Source: a virus. From it: a stretch of DNA of 35,998 nt. The notes beneath the pieces were generated by a model. The model was given only the letters and a program-made list of their open reading frames with translations. It ran no database searches and was not told the origin of the DNA. Position numbers and translations under genes: made by a program. Below are positions 1-7,288 of this stretch, piece after piece; positions within the stretch are counted from its first letter, which is position 1, and each line of letters starts with the position of its first letter. Where the stretch lies: positions 1 through 35,998 of the IMG/VR virus record IMGVR_UViG_3300022752_000197, one strand, 5' to 3'.

Positions 1-228
1 CAGACGACTCAAGACGTTACGGCAGTTATTGAGGCCAATAAGCGTGATTTTGCAGCCATTGACAATAAGGCAAACTGGACAGGTGAATGGCATCATGTTG
101 CCAGCATCCCAGAGTCTTTGTATTACAAGCTCAAGGCAGAAGGCAAGCTCGATGACCAGGCTTACATGAAGAAGTGGCTTAACGATCCAGACAATCGTTT
201 CTTTCGCGTGAGGCCCGGCCAAGTATGA
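1..228 (+). CDS. C-terminal part of a conserved phage protein (partial)
   Basis: This is the last 75 codons of a gene cut by the window edge. Base 1 is the first base of a codon, and the frame reads to a TGA at 226-228. It is the divergent counterpart of the complete gene at 35173-35487, differing at four residues in the stretch before the shared ending DNRFFRVRPGQV. The stop overlaps the ATG of the next gene, so the two are translationally coupled. The function is unknown. Its place just after the capsid gene in the other copy suggests a head or neck role. I see no enzymatic motif. Confidence 0.85.
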   Translation, partial: QTTQDVTAVIEANKRDFAAIDNKANWTGEWHHVASIPESLYYKLKAEGKLDDQAYMKKWLNDPDNRFFRVRPGQV

Positions 229-739
229 ACTACATCGCGGTTTGCACGCCAGCGCGTGATCAGGTCCACACCAATTACACATATTGCATGGTCAACCTTG
301 TTGCGTATCACACGCTCAACACCACTGATGCCATCAGTCTGAAACTGTTGCAAGGCACGCTAATCCAAAACCAGCGTGCTGACTTGTGTTTGGATGCGAT
401 GCGCGAAGGATGCACGCATGTGCTGTTCATTGATTCAGACATGACTTTCCCTCAGGACATGATTCAGCGGCTACTCAAGCATGATGTTGACATCGTTGCG
501 GCCAACTGCGCGAGGCGCAGGATGCCAACAGGACCAACCGCGCAGAACTATGACGAGAACGGCAAGCGCAAACCTGTCTATTCGATGCCAGAATCCACTG
601 GGCTTGAAGAAGTTGGCAGCGTTGGCACTGGTGTCATGCTGATCAAGCGCAACGTCTTTGAGGGCATGTCAGAACCCTGGTTTGATATGCCTTGGCAGTA
701 TGACACTCGAGGCTACATGGGCGAAGACGTGTTCTTTTG
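1..739. repeat. Left copy of imperfect terminal repeat
   Basis: This stretch aligns without gaps to 35260-35998. I count about 35 substitutions in 739 positions, mostly at third codon positions. It carries the end of a 104-residue protein gene and most of a glycosyltransferase-like gene. The repeat is most simply explained as overlap of the two ends of a circular or circularly permuted genome assembled from two close strains. Confidence 0.9.
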
Positions 740-878
740 CAAGAAGGCCCAGGAGCTTGGTTTCAAGGTGTATATTGACCATGATGTGAGCAAAGAGATC
801 GGCCACATTGGCACGTTTGAATTCAAGCACGAACACACCTGGATCGTCAAAGAGGAAATGGAAAAAGAGGCAAGCTGA
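225..878 (+). CDS. GT-A type glycosyltransferase-like protein
   Basis: This 217-residue protein resembles family-2 glycosyltransferases with a GT-A fold. It has an N-terminal beta strand (NYIAVCTPAR), then the metal- and nucleotide-sugar-binding DxD motif in HVLFIDSDMTF (around residues 65-75), an acceptor region with VGSVGTGVMLIKR, and a late GEDVFFCKKAQELGF helix like those that carry the catalytic base. No membrane segment is seen, so it should be cytoplasmic. It starts at an ATGA overlap with the preceding gene and ends overlapping the adaptor gene, placing it inside the capsid-neck operon. A role in adding sugar to a virion protein is inference. A partial second copy lies at 35484-35998. 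Confidence 0.75.
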   Translation: MNYIAVCTPARDQVHTNYTYCMVNLVAYHTLNTTDAISLKLLQGTLIQNQRADLCLDAMREGCTHVLFIDSDMTFPQDMIQRLLKHDVDIVAANCARRRMPTGPTAQNYDENGKRKPVYSMPESTGLEEVGSVGTGVMLIKRNVFEGMSEPWFDMPWQYDTRGYMGEDVFFCKKAQELGFKVYIDHDVSKEIGHIGTFEFKHEHTWIVKEEMEKEAS

Positions 879-1501
879 TGGCACTGACCACATACACTGA
901 GCTGAAAACATCAGTTGGCGATTGGCTCAACCGCACCGATCTGACAACGGCTATTCCTGATTTCATCGCGCTGGCAGAGGCCCAGATTGAGCGCCAACTG
1001 CGCACCCGGCAGATGATCGTTCGGTCCACTGCATCGATCTCCACAGAATACAGCGCAGTGCCTGATGACTTTTTGGAGACGAAGTCCATCAAGTTGACTG
1101 GCACAAATCCCATCACGCCATTGAAATTTGAGACTGTTGATTCGCTGGACAACTTGAGCACTCAGTACCGATCCAGCGGAACTCCCATCTTTTTCGGCAT
1201 TGTTGGAGGCCAGATCCGGGTGCTGCCGATCCCTGACGCTGCATATACCGCCGAACTGGCCTACTATGCCAAGTTGTCAAAGTTGTCAGCCACTGTATCA
1301 ACCAATTGGTTGCTGGCCCAAGCGCCTGACGTTTACCTGTATGGCGCTTTGCTCCAGGCTGCTCCTTACCTTCAAGATGATGCGAGAATCACAGTATGGT
1401 CATCGCTGTATCAATCTGGCCTTGATCAATTGCAGATTGCAGATGATCGAGGTTCAACCAGTGGTGGTGCATTGCTGACCAGGGCAAAAACATTTGGGTG
1501 A
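878..1501 (+). CDS. Head-tail adaptor (SU10-type adaptor/connector)
   Basis: This 207-residue protein has the look of the podovirus adaptor that sits under the portal and joins head to tail. Its N-terminus (YTELKTSVGDWLNRTDL, then IPDFIALAEAQIERQLR) is the helical start common to this family. It is followed by a beta-rich centre (VPDDFLETKSIKL, GGQIRVLPIPDAAYTAELAYYAKL) and a C-terminal helical part (APDVYLYGALLQAAPYLQDD). The ATG overlaps the stop of the glycosyltransferase-like gene. Portal, scaffold, capsid and adaptor follow each other in the circular map, which fits the assignment. Confidence 0.75.
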   Translation: MALTTYTELKTSVGDWLNRTDLTTAIPDFIALAEAQIERQLRTRQMIVRSTASISTEYSAVPDDFLETKSIKLTGTNPITPLKFETVDSLDNLSTQYRSSGTPIFFGIVGGQIRVLPIPDAAYTAELAYYAKLSKLSATVSTNWLLAQAPDVYLYGALLQAAPYLQDDARITVWSSLYQSGLDQLQIADDRGSTSGGALLTRAKTFG

Positions 1502-1505
1502 TCGA

Positions 1506-1691
1506 ATGGTAATGACGACCAAAGGCGAGATGGACGAGTCACTGCTGGAAAAGCGTGAGGGGGCCATTGATACTGAGACCGAGACAACGAGCTGGGTTGA
1601 GTATTGGCATGAGGGTGAGTTGGTCCATCGATCAGTCCACATGGTGCTTAAGCGCGGCATCTTTGCCGAAGGCATCAGTCAACCAATTTGA
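1506..1691 (+). CDS. Small hypothetical virion-region protein
   Basis: This 61-residue protein is rich in charged residues and has no recognisable domain. The frame is open from a TTG at 1494, but that start overlaps the adaptor gene. The ATG at 1506 or the one at 1512 is more likely, since gggtga lies just upstream. It sits between the adaptor and a beta-rich structural protein in a tightly packed late operon, so a minor tail or connector role is possible. The function is unknown. Confidence 0.6.
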   Translation: MVMTTKGEMDESLLEKREGAIDTETETTSWVEYWHEGELVHRSVHMVLKRGIFAEGISQPI

Positions 1692-1701
1692 GGGTTAAAT
1701 C

Positions 1702-2157
1702 ATGGCGAACACGCAGGCGATGTGTACGAGCTTTAAGGGTGAGCTGCTGGTCGGCCATCACAACTTTGGCACTGGAGTGGTCAGGGCATCCACTGCGGCT
1801 GACACCTTCAAGGCAGCCCTGTACCTGGCAAGCGCCACCATTAACGCATCCACCACGGCCTACAGCTCCACTGGCGAGGTCACTGGTACTGGGTACTCTG
1901 CTGGCGGTGTCACAGTGACCTTTGGCACGGCTCCCAGCACCTCTGGGACCACTGCATTTGTCACGCCCAGCGCCAGCATCAGTTTCAGCTCAGTGACCCT
2001 CTCAACGGCGTTTGATGCGGTCCTGATCTATAACTCGACCCAATCAAACAAGGCAGTCAGCGTCCACACTTTCGGCAGTCAGACCGTGACTGCTGGAACC
2101 TTTACGCTGACTATGCCAGCCAATGACGCAAGCACTGGCCTGATCAGGCTGGCTTAA
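1702..2157 (+). CDS. Beta-rich phage structural protein, unknown function
   Basis: This 151-residue protein is rich in Thr, Ser, Ala and Gly with alternating hydrophobic residues, typical of an all-beta virion surface protein. The N-terminus (TQAMCTSFKGELLVGHHNF) and the VTVTFGTAPSTSGTTAF stretch are of a kind often seen in phage tail-region proteins. A GAGGGTTAAATC sequence upstream gives a good ribosome site for the ATG at 1702. It lies between the adaptor and the repeat protein at 2173. A capsid decoration or tail surface role is inference. Confidence 0.6.
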   Translation: MANTQAMCTSFKGELLVGHHNFGTGVVRASTAADTFKAALYLASATINASTTAYSSTGEVTGTGYSAGGVTVTFGTAPSTSGTTAFVTPSASISFSSVTLSTAFDAVLIYNSTQSNKAVSVHTFGSQTVTAGTFTLTMPANDASTGLIRLA

Positions 2158-2172
2158 AGCAGGAGCAGCGCC

Positions 2173-2877
2173 ATGGCTGCTTACGGCACAGGCTACTACG
2201 GCCTAGGCGTTTATGGAATAGGCAATGTCGTCATCAGCGGCAACCAGGCAACTGGGGCCGTTGGTAGCGTCTTAGCCAGCAGATCAATTCAAGAAGATGG
2301 GACCATTGCCACTGGCAATGTCGGCACTGTCGGGTTGACCGTAACAGTTTCCATCACAGGCAATGCGGCCACTTGTGCCGTTGGCACAGTCTCCCCAGAC
2401 GCATCCAAAGCAATCACTGGTAATGCGGCCACGCTGGCCGTTGGCACTGTCACGCCTGTCAGGTCAATTGACATTAGTGGCAATGTAGTAACTGGTGAGG
2501 TTGACTCTGTCGGAGTCACCAGATCCACTGCCACAACTGGCAATGCTGCCACTGGTGCTGTGGGCACTATGTCGGCAGAGGTGATCTCATTCCAGGCCAT
2601 CACTGGTGTTTCTGGAACTGGTGCAGTTGGCAGTGCGTCAAACGTCATCTCTGTTGCGATAATTGGAAACGAGGTAGTTGGATCTGTCGGGGTGATGGTT
2701 GGATTTGGGTGGGGCGCAGTGCCCGACACAAGCGAAACTTGGACCGCCCAATCAGATACACCAGAGACATGGTCGCCAGTTTCCGATACGGCAGAGACAT
2801 GGACACCTCAATCAGATACAAATGAAAATTGGACACAGATCGCTGATAATTCGACATCTTGGCAAGTTGCCGCATAG
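2173..2877 (+). CDS. Repeat-built tail surface protein
   Basis: This 234-residue protein is made of two repeat zones. After a Gly/Tyr-rich start (AYGTGYYGLGVYGIGN), residues of about 18-175 carry seven to eight repeats of about 20 residues built on the pattern ITGNAATxAVGTV, which suggests stacked beta strands. The last 50 residues carry four 10-residue repeats of the form SDTxETWTPQ, with a fifth decayed copy. The ATG at 2173 follows an AGGAGCAGC ribosome site. Position just before the tail fibre gene supports a tail or fibre-attachment role. No enzyme motif is present. Confidence 0.65.
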   Translation: MAAYGTGYYGLGVYGIGNVVISGNQATGAVGSVLASRSIQEDGTIATGNVGTVGLTVTVSITGNAATCAVGTVSPDASKAITGNAATLAVGTVTPVRSIDISGNVVTGEVDSVGVTRSTATTGNAATGAVGTMSAEVISFQAITGVSGTGAVGSASNVISVAIIGNEVVGSVGVMVGFGWGAVPDTSETWTAQSDTPETWSPVSDTAETWTPQSDTNENWTQIADNSTSWQVAA

Positions 2878-2886
2878 GGGTAAAAA

Positions 2887-4134
2887 ATGGCAGATACGAC
2901 AACCACAAACCTTTTATTGACCAAGCCAGAAGTTGGTGCGAGCACCGACACCTGGGGCACAAAGATCAATACTGATTTGGACAGTCTGGACGCAGTATTT
3001 GCGGCTGCCGGCACAGGCACAAGCGTTGGCTTGAATGTCGGAGCTGGCAAGACATTGGCAGTGGCTGGATCAATAAGTAATAGCGCAGGCACTGCTAACG
3101 GCGTTGCCTACCTAAACGGCTCCAAGGTGCTTACCACAGGCAGTGCGGTTACATACAATGGAACCACTTTTGCAACAACAGCAGACGCAACCATCAGCGG
3201 CCTCACAGTTGGCAAAGGCGCAGGTGCTGTGTCTACCAACACTGCGGTGGGTGCAAGTGCTTTGAGTAACGGCTCATTGTCTGGCGGTAATAATTCTGTA
3301 TTTGGTTATCAACCAGCAACAGCATTGACCACAGGAACTGATAATTTAATTGCTGGCTATCAGGCTGGAAATGCAGTTACTACTGGAACTAGAAACACAA
3401 TTTTGGGTTCTCAGTCTGGTCAAAGTTTGACTACTGGCAGCGATAACATTTTGATTGGTTATCGAACAATTTATAACGCTGCGTCTACTGGCTCATACAA
3501 CGTGGCCTTGGGCAATCAAGCCCTCTACTCCAACACCACAGCCTCTAACAACACTGCTGTTGGTTATCAGGCGGGGTATACGCAATCGGGAGCAAGCACA
3601 GGAAATACATATTGTGGTTATCAAGCTGGGTATGCTGTTACTCAAGGAACATACAATACTTTAATTGGTAATACTGCTGGCAGTAATCTAACAACAGGAA
3701 CTTTTAATACATTTATTGGAACTTCTGCTGGAACAGATGCAGTATTTAACGGAACAACTCAAAGTAACAGAGTGGTTATTGGAGACAATAATGTTACTAA
3801 CGCATATATTAAAGTAGCTTGGACTGTAACTTCTGATGCTAGAGATAAAACAAATATTTCTAATTTAGATAAAGGTTTGGCTTTTGTAAGTAAATTACAA
3901 CCTAAACAATATCAATTCAAGACAAGTCGTGAAGATGAAACACCTATAGGAAAAATGCGTTATGGGTTTTTAGCACAAGATATTCTTGCATTAGAAGGAA
4001 ATTCATCAGTAGTTATTGATAATGAAGATGAAAACCACCTTAAATATCAAGGTGAATCGTTAGTGCCAGTTTTGGTTAAGGCCATTCAAGAACTCAAAGC
4101 AGAGTTTGACGCATACAAATCAACCCATCCTTAA
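2887..4134 (+). CDS. Tail fibre/spike with S74 self-cleaving chaperone domain
   Basis: This 415-residue protein begins with a short conserved fibre N-terminus ([20 protein letters not shown]). Residues of about 110-300 hold repeated elements of the type NTxxGYQAGxxxTTG, as in trimeric beta-structured fibres. The final 100 residues are an intramolecular chaperone of the peptidase S74 family. The signature SDARDK places the catalytic Ser at 316 and Lys at 321, the spacing seen in endosialidase chaperones, and cleavage is expected just before Ser316. The end has EQD-like [10 protein letters not shown] and a coiled tail ([15 protein letters not shown]). The second half is much more AT-rich than the first. 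It likely binds the host surface. Confidence 0.85.
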   Translation: MADTTTTNLLLTKPEVGASTDTWGTKINTDLDSLDAVFAAAGTGTSVGLNVGAGKTLAVAGSISNSAGTANGVAYLNGSKVLTTGSAVTYNGTTFATTADATISGLTVGKGAGAVSTNTAVGASALSNGSLSGGNNSVFGYQPATALTTGTDNLIAGYQAGNAVTTGTRNTILGSQSGQSLTTGSDNILIGYRTIYNAASTGSYNVALGNQALYSNTTASNNTAVGYQAGYTQSGASTGNTYCGYQAGYAVTQGTYNTLIGNTAGSNLTTGTFNTFIGTSAGTDAVFNGTTQSNRVVIGDNNVTNAYIKVAWTVTSDARDKTNISNLDKGLAFVSKLQPKQYQFKTSREDETPIGKMRYGFLAQDILALEGNSSVVIDNEDENHLKYQGESLVPVLVKAIQELKAEFDAYKSTHP

Positions 4135-4144
4135 GGAGTAAATC

Positions 4145-4357
4145 ATGATTGAACTGACAGAACAAGAACAAATCGCCAAGCACTACTCTGCCGCACTTGA
4201 TTCCGTGCATCTCATAAATGCAGGAAAGCCAGAAGACATGACAGATGATGAGTGGGCAGATTGCCTGAAAAGGAACAAAGACCACTTGAAAATCATGTTG
4301 GCAAAGACTTTCTGGACGAATGAAGACCTGAAACCACTACAAGATGCGAGTGTGTGA
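4145..4357 (+). CDS. Small hypothetical protein after the tail fibre
   Basis: This 70-residue soluble, mostly helical protein starts at an ATG preceded by AAGGAGTAAATC, an excellent ribosome site. The C-terminal part contains AKTFWTNEDLKPLQDA, a pattern I associate with small proteins near phage fibre genes, but I cannot name a function. Its stop overlaps the start of the 47-codon gene that follows. A fibre-assembly helper is a possibility only. Confidence 0.65.
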   Translation: MIELTEQEQIAKHYSAALDSVHLINAGKPEDMTDDEWADCLKRNKDHLKIMLAKTFWTNEDLKPLQDASV

Positions 4358-4500
4358 TGGAAAAAATATTACTCTCAACAAACCTTGTCAATGGCATCTT
4401 GCAATACCTTGGAACTCGTCCATACGCTGAAGTGTTTCAGTTGATTGAAGCCATCCAAAAAGAGGCGCAGTCAGAAAAAGAGGCAAAGCCAGAGGATTGA
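4357..4500 (+). CDS. 47-residue hypothetical phage protein
   Basis: A short reading frame starts at the ATG that overlaps the TGA of the previous gene (4355-4359) and ends at a TGA at 4498-4500. The product begins MEKILLSTNLVNGILQYLG and continues through a helix (YAEVFQLIEAIQKEAQ) to a charged tail. It is too short for most gene callers. Tight coupling on both sides and a coherent amphipathic sequence support it as a real gene. The function is unknown. Confidence 0.6.
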   Translation: MEKILLSTNLVNGILQYLGTRPYAEVFQLIEAIQKEAQSEKEAKPED

Positions 4501-4501
4501 T

Positions 4502-4714
4502 ATGGATGCAACCCATTTAGCCAATGAGACTGATAAGCGACTAAGTGTTCATGAGGCAATCTGTGCCCAACGGTATGAGGGCATTCAAAGTCGTTTTGAT
4601 GAAAATTCAAAACGCATGACCAAGATTGAATATTTGCTTTATGCAGTAATTGCTGCCGTATTGCTCGGTCCTGGTGTTGCTGCCGAGGTTGTAAAAAAAT
4701 TATTTGGTTTGTAA
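4502..4714 (+). CDS. XhlA-like membrane protein, possible holin component
   Basis: The frame is open further upstream, but the ATG at 4502, one base after the previous stop, gives a sensible 70-residue protein. Residues 1-42 are a soluble amphipathic helix with the heptad-like run RFDENSKRMTKIEYLL. Residues of about 44-62 form one membrane segment (LLYAVIAAVLLGPGVAAEV), ending in KKLFGL. This layout resembles haemolysin XhlA and other phage lysis-associated small proteins. It opens a block of five or six membrane proteins ahead of the endolysin. The holin role is inferred from topology and place only. Confidence 0.6.
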   Translation: MDATHLANETDKRLSVHEAICAQRYEGIQSRFDENSKRMTKIEYLLYAVIAAVLLGPGVAAEVVKKLFGL

Positions 4715-4717
4715 GAT

Positions 4718-5395
4718 GTGGACCCAATCAGCATCCTTATGCTTGCATCCAGCGCCTTTGGCGCTATCAAGCAAGGCATTGCCACATATAAGGATGTCAA
4801 GAACACTGCTGGTGACGTTAAGAAGATCGTCAACGAGCTGGCTGGGATGTTTGGCCCGAATCCAACCAAAGAGCAAAAAAAGCAAATCGCTGCCGAACAA
4901 AAGCGAGTCCAAGAAGTCGCGGCCTATGACCCCAACCAGGTCATGGGAGACATCGCAAAGCGCCTTGGCGAATTCATGCGGCATCAGCAACAGATCCAGG
5001 ACTACTACCTTGAGGAAGAGCGCAAGTCAAAAGAGGAAGTCTATGAAGGTGCAGACTCTTTGGCAGAGCGTGCCTTACAGCGCACCCTTGTGCTCACCCA
5101 GTTAAGGCAGATGGAGACTGATTTGCGCGAGCAGATGATTTATCAGTCACCACCAGAGCTGGGAGATCTTTGGACTAGGTTCAATGAGATGCGTGAGCAG
5201 ATTGCAGTCGAGCAAGAGCAAGCTAGGGAGGCAAGAGATCGGCGAGAAACACAAGCAAAATGGCAACGAAGAAAAATAATAAACGATCTACAGGACAAAG
5301 CCATTTACCTGGGCGCAACCTTACTGATAATCGTGTACCTCGGCCTGTTTTGGACTCTCCTAGTGCTGGATCGAAAGACAAGATGGGGTTTCTGA
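4718..5395 (+). CDS. Coiled-coil protein with C-terminal membrane anchor
   Basis: This 225-residue protein starts at a GTG (4718); an ATG two bases earlier belongs to another frame. The N-terminus (PISILMLASSAFGAIKQGIATYKDV) is a glycine-alanine helix that may associate with membrane. Residues 50-190 are strongly charged and helical, consistent with a long coiled coil. Residues of about 196-218 are a hydrophobic membrane segment (IYLGATLLIIVYLGLFWTLL). The last 45 codons overlap another gene in a different frame. It lies in the lysis block, but the function is unknown. Confidence 0.65.
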   Translation: MDPISILMLASSAFGAIKQGIATYKDVKNTAGDVKKIVNELAGMFGPNPTKEQKKQIAAEQKRVQEVAAYDPNQVMGDIAKRLGEFMRHQQQIQDYYLEEERKSKEEVYEGADSLAERALQRTLVLTQLRQMETDLREQMIYQSPPELGDLWTRFNEMREQIAVEQEQAREARDRRETQAKWQRRKIINDLQDKAIYLGATLLIIVYLGLFWTLLVLDRKTRWGF

Positions 5396-5577
5396 TTGCA
5401 CTCGTCGCTATGGTCATTGTCTTTTGCCTGATGCTACCAATTGTGGGCATCATGTACTTTGACACGTTGGCAACGCAAAAAGAGAGCAAGGCCCAGATTG
5501 AGCGAATGGAGAGGCTGCGCAAACAGCTCGAGGAAGATCGCAAGAGGATGGATCAAGCTAACAGAAAGGACGAATGA
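5260..5577 (+). CDS. Small membrane protein overlapping the preceding gene
   Basis: This 105-residue frame has a basic N-terminus (ATKKNNKRSTGQSH), one membrane segment at about 43-67 (GFLIALVAMVIVFCLMLPIV) and a charged coiled-coil tail (QIERMERLRKQLEEDRKRM). If the ATG at 5260 is used, 136 bases overlap the preceding gene out of frame. The in-frame ATG at 5383 would give 64 residues and an overlap of only 13 bases. Neither start has a strong ribosome site. The next gene follows without a gap. The form (short N-tail, one membrane helix, coiled coil) is spanin- or holin-like, but the exact job is unknown. Confidence 0.65.
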   Translation: MATKKNNKRSTGQSHLPGRNLTDNRVPRPVLDSPSAGSKDKMGFLIALVAMVIVFCLMLPIVGIMYFDTLATQKESKAQIERMERLRKQLEEDRKRMDQANRKDE

Positions 5578-5784
5578 ATGAGACTGATGCTTTGTCTGGC
5601 CGTGATGGTCCTTGCTGGGTGCGAGGACCGTTATCGCTACACCTGTCAAAACCCTGATAAATTCGATCTGCCAGAGTGCCAAAAGCCCCGGTGCTTGTTC
5701 ACGCAGACATGTCCAGAGTACCTGGTTGCGCCAGTCTTAACCAACAAAATTGAAGAAAAAAAGGTCGAAGATGCTAAAAAATAA
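5578..5784 (+). CDS. Cysteine-rich small lipoprotein
   Basis: This 68-residue protein begins MRLMLCLAVMVLAGC, a clear lipoprotein signal with lipobox LAGC and lipidated Cys at residue 15. The mature part (EDRYRYTCQNPDKFDLPEC, then two more Cys) has five further Cys and ends in a Lys/Glu-rich tail. The ATG follows the previous stop directly. Similar short lipoproteins are known to me from lysis regions of other aquatic phages. It should sit on the periplasmic face of a membrane. It is a second lipoprotein besides the Rz1-like one at 6434. Confidence 0.75.
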   Translation: MRLMLCLAVMVLAGCEDRYRYTCQNPDKFDLPECQKPRCLFTQTCPEYLVAPVLTNKIEEKKVEDAKK

Positions 5785-6241
5785 AATGACACCCGAAGAA
5801 ATCGAAGTCAGAATTTGGGGTTTTGTGGTCGTGATGATCACAGTCATCCTATTTGGGATCGTGTTTGCCCTGCTCTATTCGGTGACTTTTGTGGTGCAAC
5901 CGATCAAGTCAATGGCTCCCATTGATGCTGCTTACACCAAGATGCTCAACGACATCGTGCTGCTCATTGTTGGCGGCATTGGTGGAATTGTGGGCAAGCG
6001 TGCCGTGGGGGCCGTCAGCAACGCAATAAACCCTGCACCAACACCTACCCCTGCCCCGGCCGCACCAGCGCCTTCTATGCCTGTTTCTGCGCCTTCCAGC
6101 GGTGCTTTGCCAGTGTGGATTAACCCGCCACTTGATGAGACTTGGACACCTCCACCTCCACCGATCACGCCACCCGAGCACCTGGAACCCGATCATGTCC
6201 GCGAGGAGATCGCGGCAGCCAGACGTGAGGCCGGGCAGTGA
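5771..6241 (+). CDS. Two-segment membrane protein, holin candidate
   Basis: The likely start is the ATG at 5771, with AAAGG six bases upstream; the frame is also open from a TTG at 5750 and has an ATG at 5786. The 156-residue product has two membrane segments: residues of about 16-42 (IWGFVVVMITVILFGIVFAL) and about 62-80 (DIVLLIVGGIGGIVGKRAV). A long Pro/Ala-rich tail follows, with the motif LDETWTPPPPP, and a charged end. Two membrane helices, small size and position just upstream of spanins and endolysin make it the best holin candidate here. The Pro-rich tail is unusual for a holin. Confidence 0.65.
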   Translation: MLKNKMTPEEIEVRIWGFVVVMITVILFGIVFALLYSVTFVVQPIKSMAPIDAAYTKMLNDIVLLIVGGIGGIVGKRAVGAVSNAINPAPTPTPAPAAPAPSMPVSAPSSGALPVWINPPLDETWTPPPPPITPPEHLEPDHVREEIAAARREAGQ

Positions 6242-6705
6242 ATCCATACCTGATCATCGCGGCCATGGTGTCAATTGCTGGCGCTTACGTTTACGGCCAT
6301 CATGTTGGGTATGAAGACCGTGACGCTGAGATGCAGGCCCACATTGCCAAGCTTAATGAAGAGTCACGCGCCAAAGAGCAAGAGCTGGCTGCATCACTGA
6401 ATAATCAAACCGAAACCCTGCGAAAGGCAAAGAATGAGATCAATAAAAAGCAGTCTGACATTAACGCTCTTGTTGATGCTGGTCGGTTGCGCCTCCCGGT
6501 CCCGCCCTCCCCAAGTTGCGTACCAGCCACCCCAGATCCCAGCCCTCCCAGCAGAGATCGCGGAGAAGAAAGACCCGACCCTTACAGAGAGGCTATTAAA
6601 AGTATTGTCGCAATCGCCATCGAGGGAGACAGAAACACCGTCCAGCTCAATGCCTGCATCGACACCTACAACAAAGTAAGAGAGTCCATAAATGGTAAAC
6701 AGTGA
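6238..6705 (+). CDS. Rz-like inner-membrane spanin
   Basis: This 155-residue protein starts at a GTG overlapping the previous stop. It has one N-terminal membrane helix (YLIIAAMVSIAGAYVYGHHV) and then a long periplasmic coiled coil (residues of about 30-80, with AHIAKLNEESRAKEQELAAS). The middle is Pro-rich, and the C-terminal part contains ACIDTYNKVRESI. This is the standard layout of the i-spanin, which joins the outer-membrane spanin to fuse the two membranes in the last step of lysis. A lipoprotein gene is nested entirely inside it in the +1 frame, which strongly supports the call. The end overlaps the endolysin gene by 14 bases. Confidence 0.85.
   Translation: MNPYLIIAAMVSIAGAYVYGHHVGYEDRDAEMQAHIAKLNEESRAKEQELAASLNNQTETLRKAKNEINKKQSDINALVDAGRLRLPVPPSPSCVPATPDPSPPSRDRGEERPDPYREAIKSIVAIAIEGDRNTVQLNACIDTYNKVRESINGKQ
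6434..6679 (+). CDS. Rz1-like outer-membrane spanin, nested in Rz
   Basis: This 81-residue frame lies wholly within the Rz-like gene, shifted by +1. It begins with a lipoprotein signal (SIKSSLTLTLLLMLVGC) whose lipobox LVGC gives the lipidated Cys, and the mature protein is Pro-rich (SRPPQVAYQPPQIPALPAEI). Both features are standard for o-spanins. Fully nested Rz1 genes are known from lambda and many other phages. It should be anchored in the outer membrane and bind the Rz-like protein across the periplasm. Confidence 0.85.
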   Translation: MRSIKSSLTLTLLLMLVGCASRSRPPQVAYQPPQIPALPAEIAEKKDPTLTERLLKVLSQSPSRETETPSSSMPASTPTTK

Positions 6706-7288
6706 TCAACTCAAAAAGCTGCACATTGGCCCTGAGTGGGTTGATGCACTCAATGAGACGTTTCAGCGTTTCAATATCTTGACCAAGCGCCAGCAGGCAG
6801 CATTCATCGGGCAGTGCGGCCATGAATGCGGAAACTTCAAGGTGCTGCAAGAGAATCTGAACTACCGCGCTGCCACGCTGATGAAGTTGTGGCCTAAGCG
6901 TTTTCCTACTCTTGACATTGCAAATCAGTACGCTGGAAACCCAAAGAAGATCGCCAATATGGTCTATGCCAACCGAATGGGAAACCGTGATGAGGCATCA
7001 GGTGATGGTTTTCGTTTTTTCGGAAGAGGTTGCATCCAATTGACCGGGTACAGCAATTATTTTCACGCAGGCCAAGCCCTGGGCATTGACTTTGTCATGC
7101 AGCCAGAGCTGGTCGCAACGCCCAAGTATGCTGCCTTAACGGCAGGTTGGTTTTGGTCAACCCATGACTGCAACCGATTGGCTGAGGCAGGAGACTGGGC
7201 GGCACTCACAAAGAAGATCAACGGTGGGACAATTGGACTCGAAGACCGAATCAAGCACACCAATGAGGCCATGGCCGTCTTGACATGA
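6692..7288 (+). CDS. Endolysin, GH19 chitinase-like muramidase fold
   Basis: This 198-residue enzyme matches the glycoside hydrolase family 19 type of phage endolysin, which cuts the glycan strands of peptidoglycan. The catalytic Glu is expected at 45 in the motif GHECGNF. The second conserved part is ANRMGNRDEASGDGFRFFG at about 93-111, followed by GRGCIQLTGYSNY, the typical substrate-groove signature. There is no signal peptide or membrane anchor, so it needs a holin to reach the wall. It overlaps the Rz-like gene by 14 bases and the next gene by four. Confidence 0.9.
   Translation: MVNSDQLKKLHIGPEWVDALNETFQRFNILTKRQQAAFIGQCGHECGNFKVLQENLNYRAATLMKLWPKRFPTLDIANQYAGNPKKIANMVYANRMGNRDEASGDGFRFFGRGCIQLTGYSNYFHAGQALGIDFVMQPELVATPKYAALTAGWFWSTHDCNRLAEAGDWAALTKKINGGTIGLEDRIKHTNEAMAVLT

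Noticed and set aside
1-739. Exact direct terminal repeats of T7 type
   Set aside because: The two copies differ at about 35 positions, so they cannot be a faithful physical terminal repeat from one genome.
2289-2729. Minus-strand frame of 146 codons opposite the repeat protein at 2173
   Set aside because: It stays open only because the sense strand is a repeated sequence. The product is a low-complexity Pro/Thr/Val copy of that repeat.
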